Shown here: one piece after another, positions 21,063 through 30,094 of the stretch
Layout: each line of letters starts with the position of its first letter
Position numbering within the stretch: the first letter of the stretch is position 1
Assembly (NCBI GenBank): GCA_035534435.1
Contig: DATLRX010000011.1
Location: 1-64,000 of the forward strand
DNA from: Palsa-851 sp035534435
Lineage (GTDB): Bacteria > Chloroflexota > Dormibacteria > Aeolococcales > Aeolococcaceae
Reading direction: 5' to 3'
DNA length: 64,000 nt
Position numbers and translations under genes: made by a program
The notes under the pieces: generated by a model
Seen by the model: only the letters and a program-made list of their open reading frames with translations
Told to the model about the DNA's origin: nothing
The model's database searches: none

Positions 21063-22025
21063 ATGGTGTTAGAGATGAACGCGACCCTGGAGGCGGCCGG
21101 CCTCGACAAGACCTTCGGCAAGACCCATGCGCTCGACGGCCTGAACCTCACGATGGCGCCGGGCCAGGTCATGGCCCTGCTCGGCCCGAACGGCGCCGGC
21201 AAGACGACGTTCGTCAACCTCGTGGCGACCCTCATGCGGCCGGATGGCGGGACGCTCCGCGTCCACGGCACCGATGTGGCCCGCAACCCGGCCGCGGTTC
21301 GACGGCTGGTGGCGCTGGCCGGGCAGTCCGCCGCGGTGGAGCCCACGATGACGGGCCGGGAGAACGTCGTGATGGTCGCGCGTCTCTCCGGCGCCTCCGC
21401 GTCCGATGCCCGTCGCGACGCTGCAGCGGTCATCGAGCGGATGGGCCTCGACGACGCCGCGGACCGGACCGTGCGCACGTACTCCGGAGGCATGCGGCGC
21501 CGCCTCGACCTCGGCGCCAGTCTCGTCGCGCGTCCCCGGCTGCTGTTGCTCGACGAGCCGACCACGGGTCTCGATCCGCGAAGCCGGCTCGAGCTGTGGG
21601 ATGTCATCCGTTCGCTGGTCGCCGATGGCACGGATGTCCTCCTCACCACCCAGTACCTCGACGAGGCCGATCATCTGGCGTCACAGATCGCCATCATCGA
21701 TCACGGTCACGTGGTCGCGTCGGGGACGCCACGCGAGCTGAAACGTCGCGCGGGGCGCAGTGTCGTCGAGGTTCATGTGCGCGACACCTTCGCGCTGGAC
21801 CGCGTTGCCATGACCCTGATGTCGATCGGCGAGGGACGGGCGACCATCGACGTCCCCACGAGGAGCGTGCGCATCGCGCTCGGGGCCGGCACGGAGCGCG
21901 TCTTCGCCGCACTGCGACCGCTCGACGACACCGGCATCGCGATCGATGAGGTCTCCGTGCGTCAGCCGACGCTCGATGAAGCGTTCCTCGCTCTCACCGG
22001 CCAACCCAAGGAGGATGTGGCATGA
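21063..22025 (+). CDS. ABC exporter ATP-binding protein, DrrA-like
   Basis: 320 residues. Walker A is GPNGAGKTT (about 41-49), the signature is TYSGGMRRRLDLG, Walker B is LLLLDEPTTGLDP, and a DrrA-type C-terminal domain ends RQPTLDEAFLALTG. It energises the membrane protein encoded next, with which it overlaps by four bases. Such pairs export drugs or lipophilic compounds; the substrate cannot be read from sequence. Expression is probably controlled by the divergent TetR protein. ATG 21075 is an alternative start. Confidence 0.92.
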   Translation: MVLEMNATLEAAGLDKTFGKTHALDGLNLTMAPGQVMALLGPNGAGKTTFVNLVATLMRPDGGTLRVHGTDVARNPAAVRRLVALAGQSAAVEPTMTGRENVVMVARLSGASASDARRDAAAVIERMGLDDAADRTVRTYSGGMRRRLDLGASLVARPRLLLLDEPTTGLDPRSRLELWDVIRSLVADGTDVLLTTQYLDEADHLASQIAIIDHGHVVASGTPRELKRRAGRSVVEVHVRDTFALDRVAMTLMSIGEGRATIDVPTRSVRIALGAGTERVFAALRPLDDTGIAIDEVSVRQPTLDEAFLALTGQPKEDVA

Positions 22026-22831
22026 GCATTGCCACGGCCCCACCGCGCGGCAACGCCGCGGGCATCGTCGTCTCGACAGGGCAGGTCGCGCGCCGCGTGC
22101 TGCTCAAGTTCATCCGGTCGCCACAGCTCGTCGTGGTCGGCACGCTGCAGGGCGCCATGTTCCTGCTCATCTTCCGCTACGTGTTCGGCGGCGCCATCGC
22201 GCTCGCAGGCATCAACTACGTGGACTTCGTCGTCCCGGGATTCATCACGACCGGCGTGCTGTTCAACGCGATGTACGCATCCGCCGGGATGGCCGAGGAC
22301 ATGAGCGAGGGGCTCATCGCACGCTTGCGGTCATTGCCGATACCGCGCAGCGCGGTGCTCGTGGGCCGCGCCGTCGCGGACACGGCGATCCAGTTCTGGG
22401 GACTCATCGTCACCGTCGCGATCGGGTTCCTCGTGGGTTTCCGGCTGCACGGCAGCGTGGGCGCGGCACTCGCCGCCGCCGCGCTCGTGATCCTCTTCGG
22501 CTTCGTCTTCGAGTGGGTGTTCGTGCTCCTCGGAATGGTCGCCGGCTCTGCACAGGCCGCGCAGGGGTTCGCGCTCATCGTGTTCCCGTTCACGTTCGTG
22601 TCGTCGGCGTACATCCCGGTGGCGACGATGCCGTCGTGGATGCGGGGCTTCGCGGAGAATCAGCCGCTGACCGTGATGGTCAACGCCGTGCGCTGCCTGA
22701 CGCAGGGTCATCCCGCCGAGGCGCTGCTCGGCCACCCGACGTCGTACTTCGTGGTCCGCTCGCTCATCTGGTCGGTGGCGATCGTGGCCGTCTTCGCCCC
22801 GCTTGCCGTGGCCAGGTATCGACGCGGCTGA
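22022..22831 (+). CDS. ABC exporter permease, DrrB-like
   Basis: 269 residues, ABC-2 type permease with about six membrane segments. The family core is visible as MFLLIFRYVFGGAI near the start, NYVDFVVPGFITTGVLF, MAEDMSEGLIARLRSLPIPRSAVLVGR and, near the end, FVSSAYIPVATMPSWMRGFAENQPLTVMVNAVR. It forms the transporter with the preceding ATPase. Convergent with the HEAT-repeat gene 55 bases away; no clear terminator was found in that gap. Confidence 0.92.
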   Translation: MSIATAPPRGNAAGIVVSTGQVARRVLLKFIRSPQLVVVGTLQGAMFLLIFRYVFGGAIALAGINYVDFVVPGFITTGVLFNAMYASAGMAEDMSEGLIARLRSLPIPRSAVLVGRAVADTAIQFWGLIVTVAIGFLVGFRLHGSVGAALAAAALVILFGFVFEWVFVLLGMVAGSAQAAQGFALIVFPFTFVSSAYIPVATMPSWMRGFAENQPLTVMVNAVRCLTQGHPAEALLGHPTSYFVVRSLIWSVAIVAVFAPLAVARYRRG

Positions 22832-22886
22832 GCGTTCCAAACGATGCACAATCGGGGTCGTGGCGGCGTAACGGCTCACCGCGCCC

Positions 22887-23324
22887 TCAAGCGCGCGCTT
22901 CGGCCAGGATTCGCACGGCGCGTTCCGCGGCATCGCGGACTCGCGGGACCGGGTCGGTTCGCAATCGTGCGACCGCCTGCAACGCATCACCGACGCGTTG
23001 ATGCGCGATCACCTTTGCCGCCATCTCACGCACCCGCCAGGCGTCATCTCGTGTGGCCGCGATCACCGCGCCCGCGGCGTCCTCGTCCCACGCATACAGC
23101 AGGGCTCGCGCCGCCCAGACTCGCGGCCAGTACCCCGACCTGCCGCCGTTGTAGCCGTCGAGAACGCTTCTGCCAGGTTCTCCCCCCAGCGCCAGGATGA
23201 GCTCGTCGTCCACCGGCTGCCCAGAGAGCAACGCGACACAACCGGTCACGATGGCCGGCGTCCCGCGCCGCCTGCATTCGGACGCAATGCGCGTGCGAGG
23301 CGTGTCGCCGCGTTGTACCGGCAC
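22887..23324 (-). CDS. HEAT-repeat-like protein of unknown function
   Basis: 145 residues beginning at GTG 23324. The C-terminal two thirds repeat a helical pattern characteristic of HEAT repeats: WPRVWAARALLYAWDEDAAGA, DDAWRVREMAAKVIAHQRV, DPVPRVRDAAERAVRIL. No catalytic motif is visible. It lies 15 bases after the dehydratase stop, as the last gene of the purB operon. A protein-binding scaffold is the only role that can be suggested. Confidence 0.72.
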   Translation of the reverse strand: MPVQRGDTPRTRIASECRRRGTPAIVTGCVALLSGQPVDDELILALGGEPGRSVLDGYNGGRSGYWPRVWAARALLYAWDEDAAGAVIAATRDDAWRVREMAAKVIAHQRVGDALQAVARLRTDPVPRVRDAAERAVRILAEARA

Positions 23325-23339
23325 GAGTCTGCGCTCGAG

Positions 23340-24323
23340 CTAGGCGGTCAGCAGCGCCGCCACAGCCGCGGGGTCGAAGTTGCCGCCACTGAGCACGAGC
23401 ACCGTCGGGTGCTCGGTACTTCCTGCGGGAACCTTGCCCGCGAGGTATGCGGCGAGCGCCAGCGCGGCGGTCGGCTCGATCGCGAGCTTCAGCCGCATCC
23501 ACGCCACGCGCACCGCATCAGCGAGCTCGCGCTCAGACACCGTGACGATGTCGCGCACAATGCCGGCATCGACGATGACCTCGAAGTTGCGATCGCCGAT
23601 CGACTTCGATTTCACGCCCTCGGCCATCGTGACGGGGTCCGACTGGAGCGATTGCAGCGCACCGGCATGCAGGCTGGCGGCCGCATCGGCAGCGCTCTCC
23701 GGCTCGACCCCGATGATCGCCGTCCGCGGCGAAAGCGCTGACAGTGCAAGCGCAATCCCGGAGATCTGACCGCCACCGCCCACCGGGACGACGACCGCTC
23801 CGGGCGACGGGACGTCCTCGAGGATCTCGAGGCCGACGGTGCCGGCGCCGTGCACGACATCCCAGTCGTCGTAGGGATGGACGAGCCAGAGTCGCTGCGT
23901 TCTCGCGATCTCCTCGGCGATGGTCTCCCGGTTGTCGAAGTTCACGCCCTCGGACACGACCGTCGCGCCGAATGAGCGAATGCCCGCAACCTTCGAGGGC
24001 GTGACGCCTTCGGGGACGACGATCGTCGCCGGCAGACCGGCCGCTTTCGCCGCGCACGCGATGGCCTGCCCATGATTGCCGGAGCTGTGCGTGACCACAC
24101 CCGCGACGTGCGGATCGCGCTCGAGCAGGCTGAGCACGGCGTTGAAAGCACCGCGAGCCTTGAACGAGCCGGTGACCTGGAGCGACTCGGGCTTCACCAT
24201 CAATCCAGGCGCGATGTCGGTGCGCAGCAGCGGCGTGCGCCGGACGTGGCCATGGATCCGCACCACCGCATCGCGAATCCGGGCGAGATGCTCGACCTTC
24301 TGGGCCTCGGCGAGGGACGGCAC
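23340..24323 (-). CDS. Threonine/serine dehydratase-family PLP enzyme
   Basis: 327 residues, fold-type II PLP enzyme. The cofactor lysine is in GSFKARGAFNA, followed by THSSGNHGQAIACAAKAAG, the glycine-rich phosphate loop PVGGGGQISGIAL, and a late SGGNFDP. It has no C-terminal ACT domain, so it resembles catabolic threonine dehydratase or serine racemase. GTG 24323, 11 bases past the purF stop, was chosen because the conserved region starts there. Why it travels with purine genes is unclear; it may supply 2-oxobutyrate or remove serine/threonine. Confidence 0.82.
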   Translation of the reverse strand: MPSLAEAQKVEHLARIRDAVVRIHGHVRRTPLLRTDIAPGLMVKPESLQVTGSFKARGAFNAVLSLLERDPHVAGVVTHSSGNHGQAIACAAKAAGLPATIVVPEGVTPSKVAGIRSFGATVVSEGVNFDNRETIAEEIARTQRLWLVHPYDDWDVVHGAGTVGLEILEDVPSPGAVVVPVGGGGQISGIALALSALSPRTAIIGVEPESAADAAASLHAGALQSLQSDPVTMAEGVKSKSIGDRNFEVIVDAGIVRDIVTVSERELADAVRVAWMRLKLAIEPTAALALAAYLAGKVPAGSTEHPTVLVLSGGNFDPAAVAALLTA

Positions 24324-24334
24324 GGCGTCAGCGC

Positions 24335-25813
24335 TCAGGAGACTGCGGCGACCGGGATCTCGAGCGCGAGCTTGTCCATCTCGAGTTGCGCGGGAACATC
24401 GACAGGATAGGAGCCGGTGAAGCACGCGAAGCAGAAGCCGTTGCCGTCGGGCTTGCCCATCGCGCGACGCAGGCCGGCAAGGCTCAGGTAGCGCAGCGAA
24501 TCCGCGCCGAGCATCTCGCCGATCTCGCGCTCGGTATGCCCCGCGGCGATCAGCTCGCGGCGCGACGCGATGTCGATACCCATGAAGCACGGCCACGCGA
24601 TCGGCGGCGATGCGATACGCATGTGCACCTCCGTCGCCCCCGCGCGGCGCAGCTCGTCGATGATCCTGCGCGACGTGGTGCCGCGCACGATCGAGTCGTC
24701 GACGAGGACGACTCGCCGTCCCTCCAGCACGTGACGCATCGGGTTGAACTTGAGGCGGATGCCCGCCTCGCGGAGGCGCTGCGTCGGCTGGATGAACGTG
24801 CGCGTGATGTAGCGCGACTTGATCATCCCTTCAGCGAACGGGAGCCCCGACTCCTCAGCGTAGCCGATCGCCGCCGGTGTCCCGCTGTCCGGGAGTGTGA
24901 TGACGATGTCGCAGTCAGCGGGGGCCTCGCGTGCGAGCTCGCGACCCATCTGACGCCGGGCCTCATACAACGACCTGCCCATCATCACGCTGTCCGGTCT
25001 CGCGAAGTAGATGAACTCGAACGAGCACATCGCGCGGTGCGCAGTAGCGCGCTGGATCTTGGTGCTGCGCATTCCAGACGAGTCGACGGTGACGATCTCA
25101 CCGGGCTCGATCTCGCAGAGGAACGTCGCGCCGATGACATCGAGCGCGCACGTCTCGCTCGCGATGACGTAGCCGGTACCGCCTGGTGCATCGACCTCGC
25201 CGAAGCGGCCGAGGCAGAGCGGGCGGATGCCGAGGGGATCGCGCGCGGCGACGAGTGAATCCTTGGTCAGGAACACGAGGCAGTACGCGCCTTCAATGCG
25301 CGGCAGCGACTCCGCGAGCGCGTGCTCGAGCGAGTCGGCGTGCGTCTGAGCGAGCAGCGCGCCGATAACCTCGGTGTCGCTCGTGGTCTCGAACACGACG
25401 CCCTTCGCGGACAGCTCGTCGCGGAGCTTCGTCGCGTTCACGAGGTTGCCGTTGTGTCCGATCATCACGGGGCCGATCTCGGGATGCTCCATGCTCATCG
25501 GCTGCGCGTTGCTCAACTTCGCGCTGCCGGTCGTGCTGTATCTCGTGTGCCCGATGGCGATGTAGCCCTTGAGGTCGTCGATGGTCTCCTGGTCGAAGAC
25601 CTGCGAGACGAGACCCATCTCCTTGCTCACACGAATCGTCTCCCCGTCGCTGACGGCGATCCCAGCGGACTCCTGACCACGATGCTGGAGCGAGTAGAGG
25701 CCGAAATACGTCAGGTTGGCGACGTCCTCTCCGGGATGGAACACCCCGAAAACGCCGCATTCCTCGTGGAGGTGGTCGTCGCCGAGATCGTCCATTCCGG
25801 CCTGATCACTCAC
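24335..25813 (-). CDS. purF: Amidophosphoribosyltransferase
   Basis: 492 residues; makes phosphoribosylamine from PRPP and glutamine, the committed step of purine synthesis. The catalytic Cys is in HEECGVFGVF (about residue 19), implying an 18-residue propeptide that must be cleaved. Cysteines in MCSFEFIYFA, PCFMGID and CFACFTG match the [4Fe-4S] ligands of the Bacillus-type enzyme. The PRPP loop is RVVLVDDSIVRGTTSRRI. It overlaps purL by eight bases. Confidence 0.96.
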   Translation of the reverse strand: MSDQAGMDDLGDDHLHEECGVFGVFHPGEDVANLTYFGLYSLQHRGQESAGIAVSDGETIRVSKEMGLVSQVFDQETIDDLKGYIAIGHTRYSTTGSAKLSNAQPMSMEHPEIGPVMIGHNGNLVNATKLRDELSAKGVVFETTSDTEVIGALLAQTHADSLEHALAESLPRIEGAYCLVFLTKDSLVAARDPLGIRPLCLGRFGEVDAPGGTGYVIASETCALDVIGATFLCEIEPGEIVTVDSSGMRSTKIQRATAHRAMCSFEFIYFARPDSVMMGRSLYEARRQMGRELAREAPADCDIVITLPDSGTPAAIGYAEESGLPFAEGMIKSRYITRTFIQPTQRLREAGIRLKFNPMRHVLEGRRVVLVDDSIVRGTTSRRIIDELRRAGATEVHMRIASPPIAWPCFMGIDIASRRELIAAGHTEREIGEMLGADSLRYLSLAGLRRAMGKPDGNGFCFACFTGSYPVDVPAQLEMDKLALEIPVAAVS

Positions 25814-28061
25814 GCTCGATCAAGGCTCCTTCGTGGGCGCGTCGCACCTCGCGAAGGGGCACGTCGATGCATCCCGTCACGCATACACGCTCGCCTCCGA
25901 CGGAGCCCAGCCCACGCAGTGGGACTGAATGCCGTCCAGCCAGCTCATGCAATCGCACCAGTGCCTCCCTGGCGAAGCTGATGAGGAACCGAGATTGACT
26001 CTCACCGAACAGTATACCGGCCTCGCTCTCGATCAACCCCTCGAGTTGACCCGGCACGCGGACATCACCGAGCTCATCGATGCCGATCCAGGCGCCTATG
26101 TCGCCCAGCAGACACGACTCCGAGAGAGCGATGGCGATACCACCCTCAGCGCAATCGTGTGCTGAATGCAGGAGGCCTTCCGAGATCGCATCGAGGACGA
26201 ATGCCTGCACGCGGCGCTCGAGATCCACGTCGAGCAGCGGCGGAGTGCCTCGATTGACCCCGTGGGCCATGCGCTGATATTCACTGCCACCAAGCTCACC
26301 ATGGATGGGGCCGACGAGCCCGATGAGGTCGCCCTCGGCTGTGAAACCTGCCGTGCAACGGCCGGCGACATCGCCGATGACCCCGACCATCCCGATGACC
26401 ACCGTGGGATCGATGCCGGTCCCCCCGGTGTCGTTGTACAGGCTGACGTTGCCGCTCACCACGGGGATCTCCAGGGCCAGGCAGGCTTCGCCGATGCCAT
26501 CGATGGCATCGTGCAGATCCCACCAGACGGGGGCCTGCTCCGGGTTCGCGAAGTTGAGGCAGTTGGTGAGGGCGACGGGTTTCGCCCCGGTGGCGACGAC
26601 GTTGCGCGCGGCCTCGCAGACGGCGATCATCGCGCCCTCTCGCGCGTTGAGCGCTGTGTATCGGGAGTTGCCGTCAGTCGCCAGCGCGAGCCCGACGGTG
26701 GAACCTTCGACACGCATGAGCGATGCATCGCCGCCGGGAAGAATCACGGTCGAGTCACCGAGTTGCGTGTCGTAGCGGCGAAACACCGGGTGCCGGCTGC
26801 CGAGATTGGGGCTTCCGATGAGCGCGAGCAGCGCCTCGTCGGGCGTCCACGTCGGAGCCTCGATCGGCGCTGAGTCGTCGAGATGCGCGCGCGATGCGCC
26901 AGCCGTGTCCGGCCGCGGTCCCGGCGCTCCACGGGCCGGCGCGCCGTCAACCAGCAGATCGAGCGGCAGGTCGCAGACGTTGTCGGCACCGTCGCGGACC
27001 ACGAAGCGCGGTTCGGCGAGGATGACGCCGATCACGTCGGAGTGCAGATCCCAGCGCTCGAACACCTCCTGCAGCGTGCGGACATCGCTCGGTTGCGCCA
27101 CGATCAGCATCCGCTCCTGTGACTCGCTGAGCATCACCTCGTACGGGGTCATGCCGGTCTCGCGCCGTGACGCGCGTGCGACGTCGACCTCGATGCCGCA
27201 GCCGCCGCGATGCGCAAGCTCCGCGGTGCTGCCGCAGAGTCCCGCGGCGCCGAGGTCCTGCATCGCGATGACGCGCGGATCACCGGCAAGTTCGAGGCAT
27301 GCCTCCATGAGGCACTTCTCGAGGAACGGATTGCCCACCTGCACCGCGGGCCGGCGTGCTGCACTGCTCGCGTCGAGCACGACCGACGCGAAGCTCGCGC
27401 CGTGGATCCCGTCGCGTCCCGTGTCGGCGCCGACGAGGAGCACGAGGTTGCCAGGCCCGCGAGCGATGGCACGCATCATCCGGTCCTGCTCGACGACACC
27501 GACGCACATCGCGTTGACGAGGCAGTTGGTTCGGTACGACTCGTCGAAATACAGCTCGCCGCCGACCGTCGGCACGCCGATGCAGTTGCCGTACCCACCG
27601 ATGCCGGCCACAACTCCGTCGAAGAGATGTCGCTGGTGCGGCTCGTCGAGAGGCCCGAAACGCAGCGAGTCGAGGAGCGCGATCGGGCGCGCTCCCATCG
27701 TGAAGATGTCGCGCAGGATGCCGCCCACTCCGGTCGCGGCGCCCTGGTACGGCTCGATCGCGCTGGGATGGTTGTGCGACTCGATCTTGAACACGCACGC
27801 GAGCCCGTTGCCGATGTCGACGGCACCGGCGTTCTCGCCCGGTCCCTGGAGCACGAGCGGTCCGGTTGTCGGCAACGTGTGCAGCAACGGTTTGCTCGTC
27901 TTGTAGCTGCAGTGCTCACTCCAGAGGGCGCCGACGATGCCGAGCTCGAGGCGGTTCGGTTCGCGCCCGAGCTCGCTCGCGAGATGCCGATACTCAGCGC
28001 GCGTGAGCGCGACCTCGGCCAGCTCGGCGTCGCTCGGCGCAGCGAGCTGGACACCGGTCAT
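25806..28061 (-). CDS. purL: Phosphoribosylformylglycinamidine synthase subunit II
   Basis: 751 residues, the small PurL that works in complex with PurS and PurQ. It makes FGAM from FGAR with ATP and ammonia. Typical blocks: SEHCSYKTSKPLLHTLPT near residue 50, KIESHNHPSAIEPYQGAATGVGG, DLGAAGLCGSTAE, and GDNSRYTALNAREGA-like DGNSRYTALN. Four-base overlap with purQ upstream and eight-base overlap with purF downstream indicate coupled translation. Confidence 0.96.
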   Translation of the reverse strand: MTGVQLAAPSDAELAEVALTRAEYRHLASELGREPNRLELGIVGALWSEHCSYKTSKPLLHTLPTTGPLVLQGPGENAGAVDIGNGLACVFKIESHNHPSAIEPYQGAATGVGGILRDIFTMGARPIALLDSLRFGPLDEPHQRHLFDGVVAGIGGYGNCIGVPTVGGELYFDESYRTNCLVNAMCVGVVEQDRMMRAIARGPGNLVLLVGADTGRDGIHGASFASVVLDASSAARRPAVQVGNPFLEKCLMEACLELAGDPRVIAMQDLGAAGLCGSTAELAHRGGCGIEVDVARASRRETGMTPYEVMLSESQERMLIVAQPSDVRTLQEVFERWDLHSDVIGVILAEPRFVVRDGADNVCDLPLDLLVDGAPARGAPGPRPDTAGASRAHLDDSAPIEAPTWTPDEALLALIGSPNLGSRHPVFRRYDTQLGDSTVILPGGDASLMRVEGSTVGLALATDGNSRYTALNAREGAMIAVCEAARNVVATGAKPVALTNCLNFANPEQAPVWWDLHDAIDGIGEACLALEIPVVSGNVSLYNDTGGTGIDPTVVIGMVGVIGDVAGRCTAGFTAEGDLIGLVGPIHGELGGSEYQRMAHGVNRGTPPLLDVDLERRVQAFVLDAISEGLLHSAHDCAEGGIAIALSESCLLGDIGAWIGIDELGDVRVPGQLEGLIESEAGILFGESQSRFLISFAREALVRLHELAGRHSVPLRGLGSVGGERVCVTGCIDVPLREVRRAHEGALIERE

Positions 28062-28777
28062 GACGCGGCGGCCGCCTGCACCGCCCCGCCGGCGGCAAGG
28101 AGTTTCGCCACGCTGCCGAACAGCCGCAACCCGTCGGACGAGCCGAGCAGATCCTCACACGCACGCTCGGGGTGCGGCATCATCCCAAGCACGTTTCTCC
28201 GCTCGTTGAGAATCCCCGCGATGTCGCGCATCGACCCGTTCGGCGAGCCGTCCCCGACATCCGAACCGTCGCGCGCCACATACCGGAACGCCACGCGATC
28301 CTCGCGCTCGAGCATGTCGAGCGTCGCCTCATCCGCGACGTACCGCCCCTCTCCGTGCGAGACGGGAATCTGCAGGATCGAACCCCGCTCACACCCGGCG
28401 GTGTACGCGCTGTCCACGGTCTCCACGCGCAACCACGTTGCCTCGCAACGGTATTCCAGCGAGGCGTTCCGCGTCAGCGCGCCCGGCAGCAGATGCGCCT
28501 CACAGAGAACCTGAAACCCGTTGCAGATCCCCCACACCAGTCCACCGTTGTTGGCGAACTCGACAACAGACTCCATCAAGGGCGCAAACCGCGCCACCGC
28601 CCCGGCTCGTAGGTAATCGCCATAAGCGAAGCCGCCAGGGAGAATCACACAGTCCGCGCCCTTGAGATCGCGATCCTTGTGCCACAGCATGACCGCCTCT
28701 TGACCCGCAAGTTCGACAGCATGTGCGCTATCGCGATCCGACCAAGTACCGGGAAAGACGGCAACACCGAAGCGCAT
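28058..28777 (-). CDS. purQ: Phosphoribosylformylglycinamidine synthase subunit I (glutaminase)
   Basis: 239 residues, class I glutamine amidotransferase that supplies ammonia to PurL. The start MRFGVAVFPGTWSDRD is canonical. The nucleophile elbow is VWGICNGFQVL and the catalytic His-Glu are in MMPHPERACE. ATG 28777 is set by the conserved first strand. An unusually long, highly structured gap separates it from purS upstream, whereas all other neighbours in this operon overlap or nearly touch. Confidence 0.96.
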   Translation of the reverse strand: MRFGVAVFPGTWSDRDSAHAVELAGQEAVMLWHKDRDLKGADCVILPGGFAYGDYLRAGAVARFAPLMESVVEFANNGGLVWGICNGFQVLCEAHLLPGALTRNASLEYRCEATWLRVETVDSAYTAGCERGSILQIPVSHGEGRYVADEATLDMLEREDRVAFRYVARDGSDVGDGSPNGSMRDIAGILNERRNVLGMMPHPERACEDLLGSSDGLRLFGSVAKLLAAGGAVQAAAAS

Positions 28778-28794
28778 TACGACAGGCCCACGAA

Positions 28795-28922
28795 GGTCGG
28801 GGAGGGGTTGGACGGAGCGAGGGCATCGCGCAGCCCGGGTGGACCCCCGGGCGAGCGTGAGCGGCGGAACGGCAAAGGCGTTCCGACCGCGTCCCGCCGC
28901 GCAGTCCAACCCCTCCCCGACC
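28795..28922. repeat. Highly structured 128-base element between purS and purQ
   Basis: The outer arms 28795-28813 and 28904-28922 are perfect 19-bp inverted repeats. Inside are GCCCGGG/CCCGGGC (28833-28839 with 28846-28852) and GGAACG/CGTTCC (28866-28871 with 28879-28884), the latter nested in GCGGCGG/CCGCCGC (28861-28867 with 28894-28900) or GCGG/CCGC. The RNA or DNA strand can fold into a long stem closed on a multi-branched head. No other copy was noticed in the window. It could be a mobile palindromic element, an mRNA processing or attenuation structure, or an embedded small RNA. Confidence 0.75.
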
Positions 28923-28931
28923 TCGACGCCG

Positions 28932-29201
28932 TCAATCCAATGCCTCGGTAAGAACCCGTACTTGCTCGATACGCGACTCTTCGATCACGGTGTTGCGCAA
29001 TAACTGCTCGCACATCTGCTCGACTTGGTGGCGAGCATGTTGTTCGCTCTCTGCCTCGACCTCGAGCTCGATGCTTTTGCCGACGCGGACGGAGCGCACT
29101 GAGCCAAAGCCGAGACGGTGCAGACCGTCGCGCACGACGAGCCCCTGCGGGTCGTTGACCACGGGTTTGAGCGCGACGACGACCTCGACCGCGAAGATCA
29201 C
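28932..29201 (-). CDS. purS: Phosphoribosylformylglycinamidine synthase subunit PurS
   Basis: 89 residues, the small bridging subunit of the FGAM synthase complex. The family pattern is clear: VVVALKPVVNDPQGLVVRDGLHRLGF followed by SVRVGKSIELEVEAES, given here in two parts. Its start overlaps the purC stop by four bases. It binds PurL and PurQ and is required for ammonia channelling. Confidence 0.93.
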   Translation of the reverse strand: MIFAVEVVVALKPVVNDPQGLVVRDGLHRLGFGSVRSVRVGKSIELEVEAESEQHARHQVEQMCEQLLRNTVIEESRIEQVRVLTEALD

Positions 29202-30094
29202 TCGGCAACCACGCCTGCCACGTCGATGCCGCAGATGCGTCGCGCCGCCTCGACGTAGCGCTGTGTGGTGCCTTTCACGACGTCGTCCGGAAGCGCCGGT
29301 CCCGGATCCTTCTTATCCCAGCCGAGCTTCTCGACGTAATCGCGCACGAACTGCTTGTCGAACGAGACGGCGGGCTGTCCCTCCTTCCACTCGGACATCT
29401 CCCAGAACCGCGAGGAGTCCGGGGTGAAGATCTCGTCGATGAGCGTGAGCGTGCCGTTGATGAAACCGAACTCGAACTTCGTGTCCGCGAGGTAGATGCC
29501 GACGCTCTGGCATCGAGCGGTGGCGAAATCGAAGAGACGCAGCGATGCCGATTCGAGCTGATCCGCCAGCTGCGGACCGACGAGCGCGCTCAGCTCCCGG
29601 CGGGAGATGTTCACATCGTGGCCGTCGTCCTTCTTGATCGCCGGCGTGAACCTCGGCGCCGGGAGACGCGACGAGTCCTGCAAACCTGCCTGCAGCGCCT
29701 CACCCGCCAGCGTTCCCTTGTCGCGGTACTCCTTCCAGCCCGAGCCGCTGATGAAGCCGCGCACCACGCACTCGACGTCGATGCGCTGCGCACGCGCAAC
29801 GTGCATCGACCGGGGCAGCCAGTCCTCGCGCACCGCTTCCGGGATCTCCTCCTCGACGTCAGGCAGCAGGTGGTTCGGCATGATCGATTTCGTCTGATCG
29901 AACCACCACCGCGACATCTGGGTGAGCACGGCACCCTTGCCCGGGATCGGTGTCGGCAGGACGACATCGAATGCGCTCAGCCGGTCGGTGGCGATCATCA
30001 ACAGCGTGCCGTCGGCGAGCTGGAAGGTGTCGCGCACCTTGCCCCGGCGGAACAGGTTGAGTCCCCCGATATCAGCGCTGCTCAATACCTGCAT
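29198..30094 (-). CDS. purC: SAICAR synthase (phosphoribosylaminoimidazole-succinocarboxamide synthase)
   Basis: 298 residues, the longer eukaryote-like/actinobacterial form. It joins CAIR and aspartate with ATP. Conserved: FRRGKVRDTFQL, IATDRLSAFDVVLPTPIPGKG, ECVVRGFISGSGWKEY, IYLADTKFEFGF and LIDEIFTPDSSRFW. One-base overlap with purB upstream and four-base overlap with purS downstream. Confidence 0.96.
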   Translation of the reverse strand: MQVLSSADIGGLNLFRRGKVRDTFQLADGTLLMIATDRLSAFDVVLPTPIPGKGAVLTQMSRWWFDQTKSIMPNHLLPDVEEEIPEAVREDWLPRSMHVARAQRIDVECVVRGFISGSGWKEYRDKGTLAGEALQAGLQDSSRLPAPRFTPAIKKDDGHDVNISRRELSALVGPQLADQLESASLRLFDFATARCQSVGIYLADTKFEFGFINGTLTLIDEIFTPDSSRFWEMSEWKEGQPAVSFDKQFVRDYVEKLGWDKKDPGPALPDDVVKGTTQRYVEAARRICGIDVAGVVAE

